The notes beneath the pieces were generated by a model. It made no database searches and was not told the DNA's origin. It saw only the letters and a list, made by a program, of their open reading frames with translations. Positions 11,590-12,719 of a stretch of DNA of 12,719 nt are shown in pieces (within the stretch, counting starts at the first letter, position 1; each line of letters begins with the position of its first letter). The stretch is from assembly GCA_012727415.1 (NCBI GenBank), contig JAAYHI010000069.1:1-12719 (forward strand), written 5' to 3'. A program made the translations under genes and the position numbers. Source of the stretch: Bacillota bacterium. GTDB lineage: Bacteria > Bacillota > Proteinivoracia > UBA4975.

Positions 11590-12719
11590 ATTTCAACACC
11601 ATTTGTAGTATTAATTGTAGTTGTAGCTTCAGCACTTAGTGCCGCCGCCGGTTATGTTGTGCGCAAGATGCTGGCGGAAGCCAAAATTGCTTCTGCAGAG
11701 GAAGCAGCAAAGAAATTAATTGCTGATGCCATTAAAGAAGCCGATTCCAAAAAACGCGAGGCTATCCTTGAAGCCAAAGAGGAAATTCACAAGCTTAGAA
11801 CTGAGTTAGACAACGAGATCAGGGAACGCCGTCAAGAGCAGCAGCGTGTGGATAAGCGCCTGTTGCAAAAGGAAGAGGCTCTGGACCGTAAGCTGGAAAG
11901 TGTTGAAAAGAAAGAAGAAATACTGCGCAACAAAGAAGCGGAGCTGGAAGCAGCAAACCAGAATATTCAGAAGTTGCATCAGCAACAAATAGCGGAATTG
12001 GAACGCCTGTCCGGCCTTTCCCGCGATGAAGCCCGGGAACTGTTGTTGCGCAACATCGAAAAAGAAGCCCGTCACGAGGCTGCACAGCTCATTAAGGATA
12101 TTGAGAATGAGACTAAGCAGGAAGCCGAGAAGCGGGCGCGAGAAATTATCTCCCGCTCTATTCAGCGTTATGCTGCTGATCATGTTGCCGAAACCACAGT
12201 CTCTGTTGTCAGCTTGCCCAATGACGAGATGAAGGGCCGAATTATCGGCCGTGAAGGCAGAAACATCAGAGCTTTGGAAACCTTAACGGGTATTGACTTA
12301 ATTATTGACGACACCCCGGAAGCTGTCATCATCTCCGGGTTTGATCCCGTTCGCCGCGAGGTGGCCAGAATCGCCCTGGAAAAACTTATCGCTGATGGGC
12401 GCATTCACCCCGGACGCATTGAAGAAATGGTCAATCGGGCCCAAAAGGAAGTAGATGCTCATATCAAAGAGATGGGCGAACAAGCTACCTTCGACACGGG
12501 TATTCACGGCCTTCACCCTGAGTTGGTAAGACTCCTGGGCAGGCTCAATTACAGGACAAGTTACGGACAAAATGTCCTCAAGCATTCCTTGGAAGTCAGC
12601 CACCTTGCAGGCATGATTGCTGCGGAAATCGGTGCCGACGTCAAACTTGCCAAGCGCGGGGGCCTGCTCCATGACATTGGCAAAGCCATTGACCATGAGG
12701 TAGAAGGTCCTCACGTTAC
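11590..12719 (+). CDS. rny: Ribonuclease Y, 3' end outside window
   Basis: RNase Y is a membrane-anchored endonuclease that starts mRNA decay in many Gram-positive bacteria. The 376 residues in the window show an N-terminal membrane helix (about 5-24, FVVLIVVVASALSAAAGYVV), a long charged coiled coil (about 27-200), a KH RNA-binding domain with GRIIGREGRNIR (216-227) and the start of the HD phosphohydrolase domain, LKHSLEVSHLAG (330-341) and LLHDIGK (359-365) with the HD pair at 361-362. Roughly the last 140 residues of a family-length protein (about 510-520) are missing at the window edge. The frame is open upstream, so the start is judged from the ribosome binding site: ATT at 11590 fits, GTG at 11581 lies within the site, and the next in-frame ATG (11668) would remove the membrane helix. 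If only standard starts are allowed, GTG 11581 adds three residues. Confidence 0.93.
   Translation, partial: MSTPFVVLIVVVASALSAAAGYVVRKMLAEAKIASAEEAAKKLIADAIKEADSKKREAILEAKEEIHKLRTELDNEIRERRQEQQRVDKRLLQKEEALDRKLESVEKKEEILRNKEAELEAANQNIQKLHQQQIAELERLSGLSRDEARELLLRNIEKEARHEAAQLIKDIENETKQEAEKRAREIISRSIQRYAADHVAETTVSVVSLPNDEMKGRIIGREGRNIRALETLTGIDLIIDDTPEAVIISGFDPVRREVARIALEKLIADGRIHPGRIEEMVNRAQKEVDAHIKEMGEQATFDTGIHGLHPELVRLLGRLNYRTSYGQNVLKHSLEVSHLAGMIAAEIGADVKLAKRGGLLHDIGKAIDHEVEGPHV

Overview
This window is a chromosomal housekeeping block from a Gram-positive bacterium of the Firmicutes type, most likely a clostridium-like or Dethiobacter/Peptococcaceae-like lineage. The evidence is gene order and sequence: an FtsK/SpoIIIE translocase, a YmfK-type DUF3388 protein, a RodZ/YmfM-like protein, RimO, PgsA, a CinA C-terminal amidase, RecA, RecX and RNase Y follow the order of the Bacillus subtilis spoIIIE-ymf-pgsA-cinA-recA-rny region. 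Strong AGGAGG-type ribosome binding sites, GTG starts, TGnTATAAT promoters and a Bacillus-type LexA box agree. No tRNA, rRNA, CRISPR array, insertion sequence or phage gene is visible. The genes are packed tightly and the largest gap is about 170 bases.

Layout. Bases 1-1325 hold the 3' part of ftsK/spoIIIE, with an intrinsic terminator just after its stop. A convergent minus-strand gene (2354-1311) encodes a PRK06851-like protein with two P-loop halves; its last codons contain the ftsK terminator. A divergent 105-base gap leads to operon A: ymfK-like (2460), rodZ/ymfM-like (3232), rimO (4032) and pgsA (5329), ending in a hairpin that holds the pgsA stop codon. Operon B starts at a strong extended -10 promoter near 5930-5958. 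It holds a small anchored protein of unknown function (5988), an FtsH-like AAA protease almost without an extracytoplasmic loop (6470), a standalone CinA C-terminal amidase (7981) and a membrane metallophosphoesterase (8462). Operon C is recA-recX behind a promoter that overlaps a LexA box. The window ends inside rny (RNase Y), which has its own promoter and a leader hairpin, and whose best start codon is ATT.

The genes serve general cell maintenance: chromosome segregation (FtsK/SpoIIIE), cell shape and envelope (RodZ-like, PgsA), ribosome modification (RimO), membrane proteolysis (FtsH-like), NMN recycling (CinA C-domain), recombination and SOS (RecA, RecX) and mRNA decay (RNase Y). The less ordinary points are the small protein/FtsH-like pair, which looks like a protease whose outside domain has been lost or moved to a separate subunit; the probable ATT start of rny; the degenerate second nucleotide site in the PRK06851-like protein; and a metallophosphoesterase whose catalytic domain is predicted to face outward.
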